From NCBI GenBank assembly GCA_029262235.1, contig JAJCZU010000006.1, positions 124,001-188,000 on the forward strand: 64,000 nucleotides of DNA. The letters run 5' to 3'. A program made the translations under genes and the position numbers. Positions 17,768-24,772 of the stretch are shown here, piece after piece. Positions within the stretch are counted from its first letter, which is position 1. Every line of letters begins with the position of its first letter. Below the pieces are notes generated by a model that ran no database searches, was not told the origin of the DNA, and worked only from the letters and a program-made list of their open reading frames with translations. The stretch comes from Candidatus Eiseniibacteriota bacterium. GTDB lineage: Bacteria > Orphanbacterota > Orphanbacteria > Orphanbacterales > Orphanbacteraceae.

Positions 17768-17852
17768 GACAGGGTGTGGCGGGGAGCCACAGGACCCGCC
17801 GATTTACGCTCGTTTCCGCCCGAAAACCCCTTGGCGAAACCCGTAACCCCCG

Positions 17853-17861
17853 TGGTAGTAT
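17853..17861 (+). promoter_or_regulatory. Probable extended -10 promoter for ffh
   Basis: TG (17853-17854), G, then TAGTAT (17856-17861). A weak TTGGCG -35 lies 19 bases upstream. Predicted leader to TTG 17920 is about 50 bases. Confidence 0.4.
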
Positions 17862-17919
17862 TCTAAATTCGCCCGCAGCGCGCCCGGGCCATCGTACGTC
17901 CGGGCATGGAGAGAATGGT

Positions 17920-19245
17920 TTGTTCGAAGAGATCAGCTCGAAACTCGACGCCGCATTCAAGAAACTCCGCGGCCGGGGCAAGCTGAACGAGAAAGACGTC
18001 ACCGCGGGACTCCGCGAAATTCGTCTCGCTCTTCTGGAAGCCGACGTACACTTCAAGGTCGTCAAAGAATTTCTGGCGAACGTGAAGGAACGCGCGGTCG
18101 GGCAGGAAGTGCTCGACAGCATTTCTCCGGGGCAGCAGCTCGTCAAGATCGTGAACGACGAGCTCGTGAAACTGCTGGGCGGTCAGCGTGCGCCGATCAG
18201 GCTCGCGTCGCAGCCGCCTACGGTCGTGCTGCTTGCGGGGCTGCAAGGTTCGGGGAAGACGACGTTCGCGGCGAAACTCGCGCAGCGCTACATCAAGCGT
18301 GACAAGCGGGTGCATCTCGTGGCCGGCGACATCTATCGCCCGGCGGCGGCGGACCAGCTCGAGCAGCTGGCGAAACAGATCGGCGCTTCGATCACGCGCG
18401 GTGAAGAGGGGGAACTCCCCGACTCGATCGCGGCGCGCGCGATTAAGAAAGCGGCGGGTGACCTGCAGGATCTCGTGATCGTCGACACGGCCGGCCGGCT
18501 GCATGTCGACGAAGATCTCATGAAAGAGATCGAGCGGGTGCACGCGGTGGCGAAACCGGACGAGACCCTCCTCGTCGTGGATGGAATGACGGGCCAGGAC
18601 GCGGTGAACGTGGCGACGTCGTTTCAGGAACGCATTGCGATCGACGGGTTCGTGCTGACGAAGATGGACGGAGACGCGCGCGGTGGCGCCGCCCTTTCGA
18701 TTCGTCACGTGACGGGCAAGCCGATCAAGTTCGTGGGTACGGGCGAAGGGGTGGATGCCCTCGAGGATTTCCACCCGGACCGTATGGCGAACCGCATTCT
18801 CGGCATGGGCGACGTGGTCGGCCTCGTCGAGAAGGCCGCGCAATCGGTTGATATGGAAAAGGCCGCGCATCTGGCCGATCGCATGAGGCGTCAGCAGTTC
18901 ACGCTGGACGACTTTGCTGACCAGCTTTCGCAGCTGAAGAAGATGGGGCCCCTCGATCAGATCATGGGGATGATTCCCGGCGCGGCGAAGATGCCGAAGG
19001 GAATGAAAGTAGACGACAAGGCGATGGGTCGAACGGAAGCGATCATCTCGTCGATGACGCCGCTCGAAAGATCGGAACCCGTGATTTTGAACGGGAGTCG
19101 TCGCAAGAGGATCGCGCGCGGGAGCGGCACTTCGGTACAGGAAGTGAACCAGCTTCTGAAGCAGTTCGACATGATCAAGAAAATGATGAAAAAGATGGGT
19201 GGCAAGCGCGGCAAGAAAGGTCGCATGACCCCCCGATTCCAATGA
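17920..19245 (+). CDS. ffh: Signal recognition particle protein Ffh
   Basis: Ffh binds signal sequences on nascent membrane proteins and, with SRP RNA and FtsY, delivers ribosomes to the membrane. The 441-aa product has the helical N domain (LFEEISSKLDAAFKKLRGRGKL) and the G domain with GLQGSGKTT from residue 107, DTAGR, LTKMDGDARGGAALS and KFVGTGE. The Met-rich M domain follows (MGPLDQIMGMIPG, SRRKRIARGSGTSVQEVNQLLKQFDMIKKMMKKM). TTG 17920 is chosen because GGAGAG sits 6 bases before it and the product then starts exactly as Ffh does, with the P-loop at the expected residue. rpsP follows 22 bases later. Confidence 0.96.
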   Translation: MFEEISSKLDAAFKKLRGRGKLNEKDVTAGLREIRLALLEADVHFKVVKEFLANVKERAVGQEVLDSISPGQQLVKIVNDELVKLLGGQRAPIRLASQPPTVVLLAGLQGSGKTTFAAKLAQRYIKRDKRVHLVAGDIYRPAAADQLEQLAKQIGASITRGEEGELPDSIAARAIKKAAGDLQDLVIVDTAGRLHVDEDLMKEIERVHAVAKPDETLLVVDGMTGQDAVNVATSFQERIAIDGFVLTKMDGDARGGAALSIRHVTGKPIKFVGTGEGVDALEDFHPDRMANRILGMGDVVGLVEKAAQSVDMEKAAHLADRMRRQQFTLDDFADQLSQLKKMGPLDQIMGMIPGAAKMPKGMKVDDKAMGRTEAIISSMTPLERSEPVILNGSRRKRIARGSGTSVQEVNQLLKQFDMIKKMMKKMGGKRGKKGRMTPRFQ

Positions 19246-19267
19246 CAGGTTACAAGGAGAGAAAAGA

Positions 19268-19822
19268 GTGTCTGTAAAAATTCGACTCGCCCGGCACGGG
19301 CGGAAAAAACGCCCCTTCTATCGCCTCGTGGTCGCGGACAGCCGCTCCGCGCGCGACGGGCGCTTCGTCGACATCGTCGGTACGTACAATCCGCTCGCGA
19401 ACCCGACGCGTGTTTCGATCAATCAGGAAAAGGCGTTGCACTGGCTCGGCGAAGGCGTCGAAATGACCGAAACGGCGAAGAGCATTCTCGATCGCTCGGG
19501 CGTCATGGCTCGCTATCGTGACGCGAAAGCCGGCAACGCGCTGACCGAAGAAGAATTCAAAATCTCGGTCGACCTGTTCAAGCACGAGCTCGATGCGGCC
19601 GGTTCGAAGCGCAAGGGCAAGCGCAAGGTCGTTTCGGGACCGTCCGAAGAAGTCGCCGCAGCCGCGGGTGGCGCCGTTGCCACCGATGCGCCGAAGGAAG
19701 ACGCGCCGAAGGAAGACGCTCCGGCCGAAGCTGCCGCGGAAGCGCCTGCTGAAGCACCCGCAGCACCCGCAGAAGCCGCACCGGCGGCGGAAGAACCGGA
19801 AACGCCGAAAGCCGATGAGTGA
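19268..19822 (+). CDS. rpsP: 30S ribosomal protein S16 with long acidic Ala/Pro-rich C-terminal tail
   Basis: The first 80 or so residues are S16 (SVKIRLARHGRKKRPFYRLVVADSR, VDIVGTYNP, ALHWLGEGVEMTETAKSIL). The protein then continues to 184 aa, more than twice the usual length. A Lys/Arg patch (AGSKRKGKRKVVSGPSEE) is followed by a low-complexity tail built from A, P, E with a repeated APKED unit and ending ETPKADE. GTG 19268 has an ACAAGGAGAG ribosome-binding site. Such tails occur on S16 in some phyla; the role is unknown. First gene of the rpsP-khpA-rimM-trmD-rplS run. Confidence 0.95.
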   Translation: MSVKIRLARHGRKKRPFYRLVVADSRSARDGRFVDIVGTYNPLANPTRVSINQEKALHWLGEGVEMTETAKSILDRSGVMARYRDAKAGNALTEEEFKISVDLFKHELDAAGSKRKGKRKVVSGPSEEVAAAAGGAVATDAPKEDAPKEDAPAEAAAEAPAEAPAAPAEAAPAAEEPETPKADE

Positions 19823-19829
19823 TTCACCC

Positions 19830-20060
19830 ATGAAAGACCTCATCGTGCATGTCGCGAAACTGCTGGTCGACGAGCCGAAGGACGTTCGCGTGGAAGAGAA
19901 GCAGAAGGACCAGACCACGGTCTTCGAACTTCGCGTTCACAAGGAAGATCTCGGCAAGGTGATCGGCAAGAACGGGCGCACGGCACACGCCATGCGTTCG
20001 CTGCTCGGTGTGCTCTCGGCCCGCGAGGGTCGGCGCGCCATTCTCGAAATCGTCGAGTAG
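19830..20060 (+). CDS. khpA: KH-domain RNA-binding protein KhpA (YlqC-like)
   Basis: A 76-aa protein: MKDLIVHVAKLLVDEPKDVRVE, then a type-II KH domain with the GxxG-bearing LGKVIGKNGRTAHAMRSLLGVLSAREGRRAILEIVE. KhpA-type proteins bind RNA with KhpB and affect cell division and translation. The position between rpsP and rimM is the classic one. An in-frame ATG at 19815, overlapping the rpsP stop, would add MSDSP; the family consensus favours 19830. Confidence 0.92.
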   Translation: MKDLIVHVAKLLVDEPKDVRVEEKQKDQTTVFELRVHKEDLGKVIGKNGRTAHAMRSLLGVLSAREGRRAILEIVE

Positions 20061-20064
20061 AGCG

Positions 20065-20583
20065 TTGAGCACTCCCGAGTGGATCGAGCTCGGGACGATC
20101 GGGCGCCCGCACGGCCTTCGCGGGGAAGTGACGCTGCTCGTCCCCGCGCGCTATCAGGAGGCGTTCGCCGCACTCGATACGGTCTATTGGAACAAGGCGA
20201 AGGCGACCGCGCCGATCGAATCCATGCGGTTTCACAAGGGTCACTTCCTCGTGCAGTTCCGCAAGGTGAATGACCGGGACGCCGCGGAGAGCGTGCGTGG
20301 CACCGTCGTGTTTGCGAAGGTCGAAGATCTGCGCGAAGCCGGTTTCGACGCCACGTTTCCGGACGAACTGATCGGCTTCACGGTCGTGACGGAAGCGGGG
20401 GAGATGATCGGGGTCGTGGAAGACGTGCTCGACTATCCCGCGGGCGAACTCGTCCAGGTACGGAACGGGGCGCGCGAGCATCTGATCCCGAACGTGCCGG
20501 AGATCGTAATCGCGGTGGAGCCGGAAGCGGACCGCATGATCGTTCGCCCCACGCCCGGCCTTCTCGATCTCAACAACGACTGA
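20065..20583 (+). CDS. rimM: Ribosome maturation factor RimM
   Basis: RimM helps assemble the 30S head around S19. The 172-aa protein has the N-terminal RimM domain (EWIELGTIGRPHGLRGEVTLLV, FRKVNDRDAAESVRGTVVF) and the C-terminal PRC-barrel (ELIGFTVVTEAGEMIGVVEDVLDYPAGELVQVRNG, LIPNVPEIVIAVE). The TTG at 20065 follows the khpA stop by 4 bases and starts the protein where family members start. No strong SD, consistent with coupling. Confidence 0.94.
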   Translation: MSTPEWIELGTIGRPHGLRGEVTLLVPARYQEAFAALDTVYWNKAKATAPIESMRFHKGHFLVQFRKVNDRDAAESVRGTVVFAKVEDLREAGFDATFPDELIGFTVVTEAGEMIGVVEDVLDYPAGELVQVRNGAREHLIPNVPEIVIAVEPEADRMIVRPTPGLLDLNND

Positions 20584-20584
20584 C

Positions 20585-21289
20585 ATGCGTTTTTACGTCA
20601 TTACGATTTTCCCCGGCCTTTTCCCCGGGCCTCTTGCCGCCGGCGTGACCGGCAAGGCGATCGAGGCGGGCAAGGTCGAGATCATCCCGGTCGATCTGCG
20701 GGACTTCGCGCACGACCGTCATCGCACGGTCGACGATATCCCGTACGGCGGTGGACCGGGCATGGTGATGAAGCCGGAGCCGCTGTTCGAAGCGGTCGAG
20801 TCGATTCGCGAAGAGGCCGGCAAGCGCGTTCCCGTAGTCTTCCTGACGCCCAAGGGGAAACCGTTCGCGCAGTCCGATGCGCGCGCGCTCTGCGAGGAGA
20901 ACGACTCCTGGATCCTCGTGTGCGGCCGCTACCGTGGCGTGGACGAGAGATTTCGCGAGACGCTGGTCGACCGCGAGTATTCGATCGGCGACTTCGTCAT
21001 GAGCGGGGGCGAAATCCCGGCGCACGCGATCATGGACGCGGCCATCAGGCTGCTCCCGGGAGTGCTCGGAAACGACGAATCGACCGGGAAGGATTCCTTT
21101 TCGCGCAGCGGGCTGGACGGGGTCTACTACACGCGCCCGCAGGAATATCGGGGGCTCACGGTGCCCGATGTGCTGCTTTCCGGGCATCACAGCGAGATCG
21201 GAAAATGGCGCGAAAGCCGCTCACGGGCCGAAACGGAGCGGGTTCGGCCGGATCTGGTCGAGGGGCGTGAAGAGCCGGCCGGGGACTGA
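20585..21289 (+). CDS. trmD: tRNA (guanine-37 N1)-methyltransferase TrmD
   Basis: TrmD makes m1G37 next to the anticodon, preventing +1 frameshifting. The 234-aa SPOUT-fold protein opens MRFYVITIFPGLF. It has VDDIPYGGGPGMVMKPEP, LVCGRYRGVDERF, the knot region EYSIGDFVMSGGEIPAHAIMDA with the catalytic Asp nearby, and RRPxxY-like EYRGLTVPDVLLSGHH. It begins one base after the rimM stop. The usual order with rplS next is kept. Confidence 0.97.
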   Translation: MRFYVITIFPGLFPGPLAAGVTGKAIEAGKVEIIPVDLRDFAHDRHRTVDDIPYGGGPGMVMKPEPLFEAVESIREEAGKRVPVVFLTPKGKPFAQSDARALCEENDSWILVCGRYRGVDERFRETLVDREYSIGDFVMSGGEIPAHAIMDAAIRLLPGVLGNDESTGKDSFSRSGLDGVYYTRPQEYRGLTVPDVLLSGHHSEIGKWRESRSRAETERVRPDLVEGREEPAGD

Positions 21290-21296
21290 AATGGGA

Positions 21297-21324
21297 TTGA
21301 CAAGGCACGAGGCTTTGCTACACT
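21297..21324 (+). promoter_or_regulatory. Strong promoter upstream of rplS
   Basis: TTGACA at 21297-21302, 16-base spacer ending TGC, TACACT at 21319-21324. It gives rplS its own transcript besides read-through from trmD. The leader (about 21331-21378) contains a GCGCGG/CCGCGC hairpin near 21333-21353 that could be a ribosomal-protein autoregulatory leader, then TGAGGA before the ATG. Confidence 0.7.
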
Positions 21325-21378
21325 GAAACATTCGCGCGGGCAAATCTGCCGCGCTTTCATAACCTGAGGAATGATGAA

Positions 21379-21723
21379 ATGGACACTTTAAGACAACTCG
21401 AATCGGATCAGCTGCGTTCCGATCTTCCGGACTTCGCTCCGGGCGATCAGGTGCGTGTCGACGTGCGCGTCCGCGAAGGTGACAAAACGCGAATTCAGGC
21501 GTTTCAGGGCATCGTGCTGCAGCGCCGCGGATCCGGTTACTCGGAAACATTCACGGTTCGCAAGATGAGCGGTGGCGTCGGCGTGGAACGCGTGTTCCCG
21601 CTTCAGTCGCCTTCCGTCTCCGGCATCGAAGTCATGCGCAAAGGCCTCGTCCGCCGCGCCCGCCTCTTCTATCTCCGCGATCGCGTCGGAAAAGCCGCGC
21701 GCGTGAAAGAGAAGCGCACGTAA
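21379..21723 (+). CDS. rplS: 50S ribosomal protein L19
   Basis: L19 sits at the subunit interface. The 114-aa product has [63 protein letters not shown] and [24 protein letters not shown], which is full-length L19. It has its own promoter (21297-21324). An intrinsic terminator lies about 120 bases beyond the stop. Confidence 0.98.
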   Translation: MDTLRQLESDQLRSDLPDFAPGDQVRVDVRVREGDKTRIQAFQGIVLQRRGSGYSETFTVRKMSGGVGVERVFPLQSPSVSGIEVMRKGLVRRARLFYLRDRVGKAARVKEKRT

Positions 21724-21799
21724 GGTGCACGCCCCGCACTCCCTTCCCCGGGACCTGATCGCACTGGCCGTACAGGGGATCGAAAGGGAGGGAAGGCTG

Positions 21800-22501
21800 T
21801 TGCCCGCACCGCGAACGAATCGTAAGAGCGACAAGAAACGAAGACCCCCACGCCTCGAGGATCAACTCAGGCGCCGGGGGTCTTTTTTCGTTCTGGGAGT
21901 CGATGAAGCGGGCCGCGGTCCGCTGGCGGGGCCCGTTGTCGCGGCCGCTGTCGAGCTCCCCGTTGCCACCGAGATCCCGGGCCTCGACGACTCCAAAGTT
22001 CTCACGCCTGAAAAGCGGCGCTACCTCTTTCCCCGTATACTCGACGCGGCGACGCGCTTCGGGATCGGGCTCGTGACGTCGGCCGGCATCGACCGCTGGA
22101 ACATTCGCGAGGCTACGAAGCGGGCGATGCTGCGCGCCGTCGAAGAGGCGTCACAGGGCTACCGGCCCGACTGGGTACTCGTCGATGGCTTGCGCTGGGA
22201 GGCGTTTCCGCATCGTCAGATCGCGGTCGTCAAAGGCGACCGCCACGTGCCGTCCATCGCCGCGGCGTCGATCCTCGCGAAGGAAGTGCGCGACCGCCTG
22301 ATGCTCGCGTACGATCGCATCTACCCCATGTATTCGTTTTCGCAGAACAAGGGATACCCCACGGGCGAACACGCGGACGCGGTGTTCGTTTACGGCTACA
22401 GTGCCGTGCATCGCCGGACCTTTCACACTTCTTCGGGAGGTGATTTATGGACCGGACAGAGATTGGAAGAAGAGGGGAAGAACGCGCCGCTCGATATTTG
22501 A
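21800..22501 (+). CDS. rnhB: Ribonuclease HII
   Basis: RNase HII cuts RNA in RNA-DNA hybrids and excises misincorporated ribonucleotides. The catalytic region is clear: FFVLGVDEAGRGPLAGPVVAAAVEL (Asp-Glu of the DEAGRG motif), GLDDSKVLTPEKRR, VLVDGLRWEAFPHRQIAVVKGDRHVPSIAAASILAKEVRD and the C-terminal NKGYPTGEHADAV. I place the start at TTG 21800, because AGGGAGGGAAGG lies just upstream. The frame is also open to a GTG at 21725, two bases after rplS. A strong intrinsic terminator (21842-21888) lies inside the first 30 codons of either version, so expression would be attenuated. The end overlaps yraN by 55 bases. Confidence 0.9.
   Translation: MPAPRTNRKSDKKRRPPRLEDQLRRRGSFFVLGVDEAGRGPLAGPVVAAAVELPVATEIPGLDDSKVLTPEKRRYLFPRILDAATRFGIGLVTSAGIDRWNIREATKRAMLRAVEEASQGYRPDWVLVDGLRWEAFPHRQIAVVKGDRHVPSIAAASILAKEVRDRLMLAYDRIYPMYSFSQNKGYPTGEHADAVFVYGYSAVHRRTFHTSSGGDLWTGQRLEEEGKNAPLDI
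21842..21888 (+). terminator. Intrinsic terminator after rplS, inside the rnhB 5' coding region
   Basis: AGACCCCC (21842-21849) pairs with GGGGGTCT (21876-21883). An inner CGCCT/AGGCG stem (21851-21855, 21869-21873) closes a 13-base loop. The last stem base begins a TTTTTT run (21883-21888). This is the best rho-independent terminator in the window. Confidence 0.88.
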
Positions 22502-22815
22502 TCAGTCAAGGATTTCGCGTGATCGACAGAAACGTGGGCGCGCGCGTCGGCGAAATCGATCTCATCGCCGTGGATGAAGATGACACGCTCGTGTTCGTGG
22601 AAGTGCGCTACCGCAGATCGGAATCGTTCGGCTCCCCGGGGGAAACCGTTACATGGCAGAAACGACGCAAGCTGAATCGAATCGCGCTGCTCTACCTGAA
22701 GCGGAAGGGGTGGTCCGATCGCGCGTGCAGGTGGGACGTGATCGGCATCTCGGGCGAAACGGGACGCGTGGTGCATCTGCGGAACGCGTTCGACGGCGAG
22801 GGAAACACATGGTAG
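22447..22815 (+). CDS. yraN: YraN/UPF0102 family endonuclease-like protein
   Basis: A 122-aa protein with the UPF0102 signature: TEIGRRGEERAARYLISQGFRVIDRNV, then GEIDLIAVDEDDTLVFVEVRYRRS (Glu, Asp, ExK-type nuclease core), WQKRRKLNRIALLYL and CRWDVIGI. The family is a restriction-endonuclease-like fold of uncertain function that commonly follows rnhB, as here. ATG 22447 has GGGAGGTG 5 bases upstream. It overlaps rnhB by 55 bases in another frame. Confidence 0.93.
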   Translation: MDRTEIGRRGEERAARYLISQGFRVIDRNVGARVGEIDLIAVDEDDTLVFVEVRYRRSESFGSPGETVTWQKRRKLNRIALLYLKRKGWSDRACRWDVIGISGETGRVVHLRNAFDGEGNTW

Positions 22816-23939
22816 GCGTCGCGGGCACCGCAGCCACTGCACGCAACGCGGCTCCGGCCCGGCCCGCGCGCGCGATGCCGCTGGTCGCCCTCGCGCTTCT
22901 CGTTGCCCTGCCGTGTGCGGCGGGACAGTTCGGCGATTTCCGGCACGACTACCTGAGGCCGGATCAGAGAGACGAACGGATCGAGTTTTACGGATCCCTT
23001 TCGCTCGACTACCAGATGGCGGAGGAAGAAGAGGCGGGCTCGCGCGAATGGAAGCACCGCTTTGGTGATCGCTCCCGGGCGACGCTCTGGATCGCGGGCG
23101 TGCCGTTCGCGCCGGGCACGGCGTTCAGCTACTTCGCGGAGGGCTCGTTCGACGGCGGCGAAGAGAAACTCGTTGCCGGGCAGATCCGCGGAGACATCGC
23201 TCTTCACTCTTCCCTCCGTATCCGTGCCGGGCATTTCTGGTTTCCGAGCGGCATCGAAATGCGTGCGGCCCCCGACCGGGTAAACCGTTTTCTCTCGCGG
23301 CCGCCGGCTTGGACGAGGCTCGGAAACGGGGCTGCCGTGATGGGCGACCTGTTCGACGAACGAATCCAGTACTTCTTCGCGTTTCAGGACGACTTTGCGG
23401 GAGCGCTTGCGGATTCGCTCGACGGAATCGTCGATTCGCTCCAGGGCGAGGCGACGGAGCCGGCGGTCGGGGGGCGTGTCGCATTCTCGCCGCGCGCCGG
23501 GCTCGAAGTGGGCGGGTCGGTCGCCTGGGAAGAACGCGACGGCGGGCGCGAGTCGGCCCGCATCCTGGGCGCCGACTTCTCGATCCACGACGGCCCTCTG
23601 CATGTGCAGGCCGAAGCGATGCGTCTCGTACGCGTCCGGTATTCGCCGCTCGCCGAGCCGCTCGCCCCTGAAGTAACGGCGACCATCTTCTACGGGCGAA
23701 TCGCGTACCGGATTATCGAAGATACGGCGCGTTTCGATCATGTGGAGGTGATGCTCGGCGCTTCGGTGACGGACCCCGACGCCGATCAGAGTGACGATCG
23801 CACGACAACGTTCTCCGGCGCGCTGGCGGTTGCTCCCTGGTACGGCGTTTCGTTCCGTGTCGAGTATCAGGCGGTGCGCGAACAGACGAACGAAGTCGGA
23901 AACGATCGGGTTCTCGCCGGACTTTTGCTGTTCTGGTAA
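22809..23939 (+). CDS. Outer-membrane beta-barrel porin-like protein
   Basis: A 376-aa product. After a basic N-terminus comes a signal peptide (MPLVALALLVALPCAAGQ). The body is rich in alternating aromatic/polar strands (IEFYGSLSLDYQM, ATLWIAGVPFAPGTAFSYFAEGSF, SSLRIRAGHFWFPSG, VGFxVEYQ-like ends) and it terminates in a hydrophobic strand ending FW, typical of outer-membrane barrels. It resembles phosphate-selective (OprO/P-like) porins in layout (RAGHFWFPSG, PPAWTRLGNG), but substrate is not predictable. The ATG overlaps the yraN stop region by 7 bases. Its presence supports a diderm envelope. Confidence 0.72.
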   Translation: MVGVAGTAATARNAAPARPARAMPLVALALLVALPCAAGQFGDFRHDYLRPDQRDERIEFYGSLSLDYQMAEEEEAGSREWKHRFGDRSRATLWIAGVPFAPGTAFSYFAEGSFDGGEEKLVAGQIRGDIALHSSLRIRAGHFWFPSGIEMRAAPDRVNRFLSRPPAWTRLGNGAAVMGDLFDERIQYFFAFQDDFAGALADSLDGIVDSLQGEATEPAVGGRVAFSPRAGLEVGGSVAWEERDGGRESARILGADFSIHDGPLHVQAEAMRLVRVRYSPLAEPLAPEVTATIFYGRIAYRIIEDTARFDHVEVMLGASVTDPDADQSDDRTTTFSGALAVAPWYGVSFRVEYQAVREQTNEVGNDRVLAGLLLFW

Positions 23940-23998
23940 AATGCGGGGCGGCCCTGGGCCGATAAGATGACGGGGGTCGGTACGCGCCATTCGGCTTA

Positions 23999-24007
23999 TG
24001 TTATAAT
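23999..24007 (+). promoter_or_regulatory. Extended -10 promoter for the lipoprotein gene
   Basis: TG at 23999-24000, T, then a perfect TATAAT at 24002-24007. No obvious -35. Predicted leader about 33 bases. Confidence 0.6.
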
Positions 24008-24046
24008 GAAGGTCGCTTCGTTCCCAACCCCCAGACAGACTGACTC

Positions 24047-24772
24047 ATGAAACGGCATCAAATGATAAGAAACGTTCTTGTTTGCCTCGCCCTGTGCGCG
24101 ATGTCCTGTTCTCAGGCTCCACCTGAGGATGGTGACGGTGGCGGCGGCGGAGGAGGCGGCACGGTTCGCAACGCGGCCTATTTCACGGATCTGGCGTGGG
24201 AAGCGTTCGACGAGGGCGACTATACGACTGCCCGGAACCGCTTTACTTCGGCGCTCGGGAAGGACCGGCATTACGTTCCGGCCCGTACCGGACGCGCCTG
24301 GTCGAACATCGAACTCGGATTCACGGGGCTCGCGCTCTCCGAGTTCGAACAGGCCGTAAATGGCGATTCGATCATCACGGTGAACGGCGAAACCCAGGTC
24401 GCCGACACGACCGTGATCAACGGCGACAGCACCCACGTGCCGGCCTGGTACGGAATCGCGTTTGCCGCGCATGCGCAGGGCGTCGGTTCGCCATCCTCGT
24501 TCGAAGATCAGATGCTGCGAACGATCAATGCCGGAAACCAGGCGCTGGTCCGCGGCGGCGACGGCTATACCTACGAACGAATGAGCCTCATCACTTCGCG
24601 CCGGTTGCGGGCCGTGCTGGCCGCCGCCTACTTTTCCATCGCGGATTACGAGGCGTCTCTTAACCAGGTCGACGTCGTACGCCCCACGAACGAGATCAAC
24701 CCGAGCGATGTCAACTTCATCGCCGAACTTCTGCGCGAAATCGAAATCCTGATGATCGGAATGGAACAATGA
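24047..24772 (+). CDS. Lipoprotein with TPR-like helical repeats
   Basis: A 241-aa exported protein. The signal sequence IRNVLVCLALCAMSC ends in a lipobox-like LCAMSC, so Cys is probably lipidated. A Gly-rich linker (DGDGGGGGGG) is followed by TPR-like helices: NAAYFTDLAWEAFDEGDYTTARNRFTSAL, VPARTGRAWSNIELGFTGLALSEFEQAV. ATG 24047 or the in-frame ATG at 24062 may be used; neither has a strong SD. The stop overlaps the next gene start as ATGA. Co-expression suggests the lipoprotein works with the LVIVD protein at the envelope. No family name is recognised. Confidence 0.7.
   Translation: MKRHQMIRNVLVCLALCAMSCSQAPPEDGDGGGGGGGGTVRNAAYFTDLAWEAFDEGDYTTARNRFTSALGKDRHYVPARTGRAWSNIELGFTGLALSEFEQAVNGDSIITVNGETQVADTTVINGDSTHVPAWYGIAFAAHAQGVGSPSSFEDQMLRTINAGNQALVRGGDGYTYERMSLITSRRLRAVLAAAYFSIADYEASLNQVDVVRPTNEINPSDVNFIAELLREIEILMIGMEQ

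Larger units (their letters stand above)
17469..17919. other. 451-base repeat-rich gap between the LysM gene and ffh
   Basis: It contains about three degenerate copies of a 23-bp unit (17560-17627; the first two share CTCCGGTCCTGATTCC), a long GC-rich hairpin (17716-17767) and a probable ffh promoter (17853-17861). I looked for the SRP RNA core (GGAAGCAGCC-like loop) beside ffh and did not find it. No ORF here has convincing coding features. Confidence 0.6.

Noticed and set aside
17469-17919. SRP RNA (ffs) next to ffh
   Set aside because: No conserved GGAAGCAGCC-like loop; the hairpin at 17716-17767 has a different loop.
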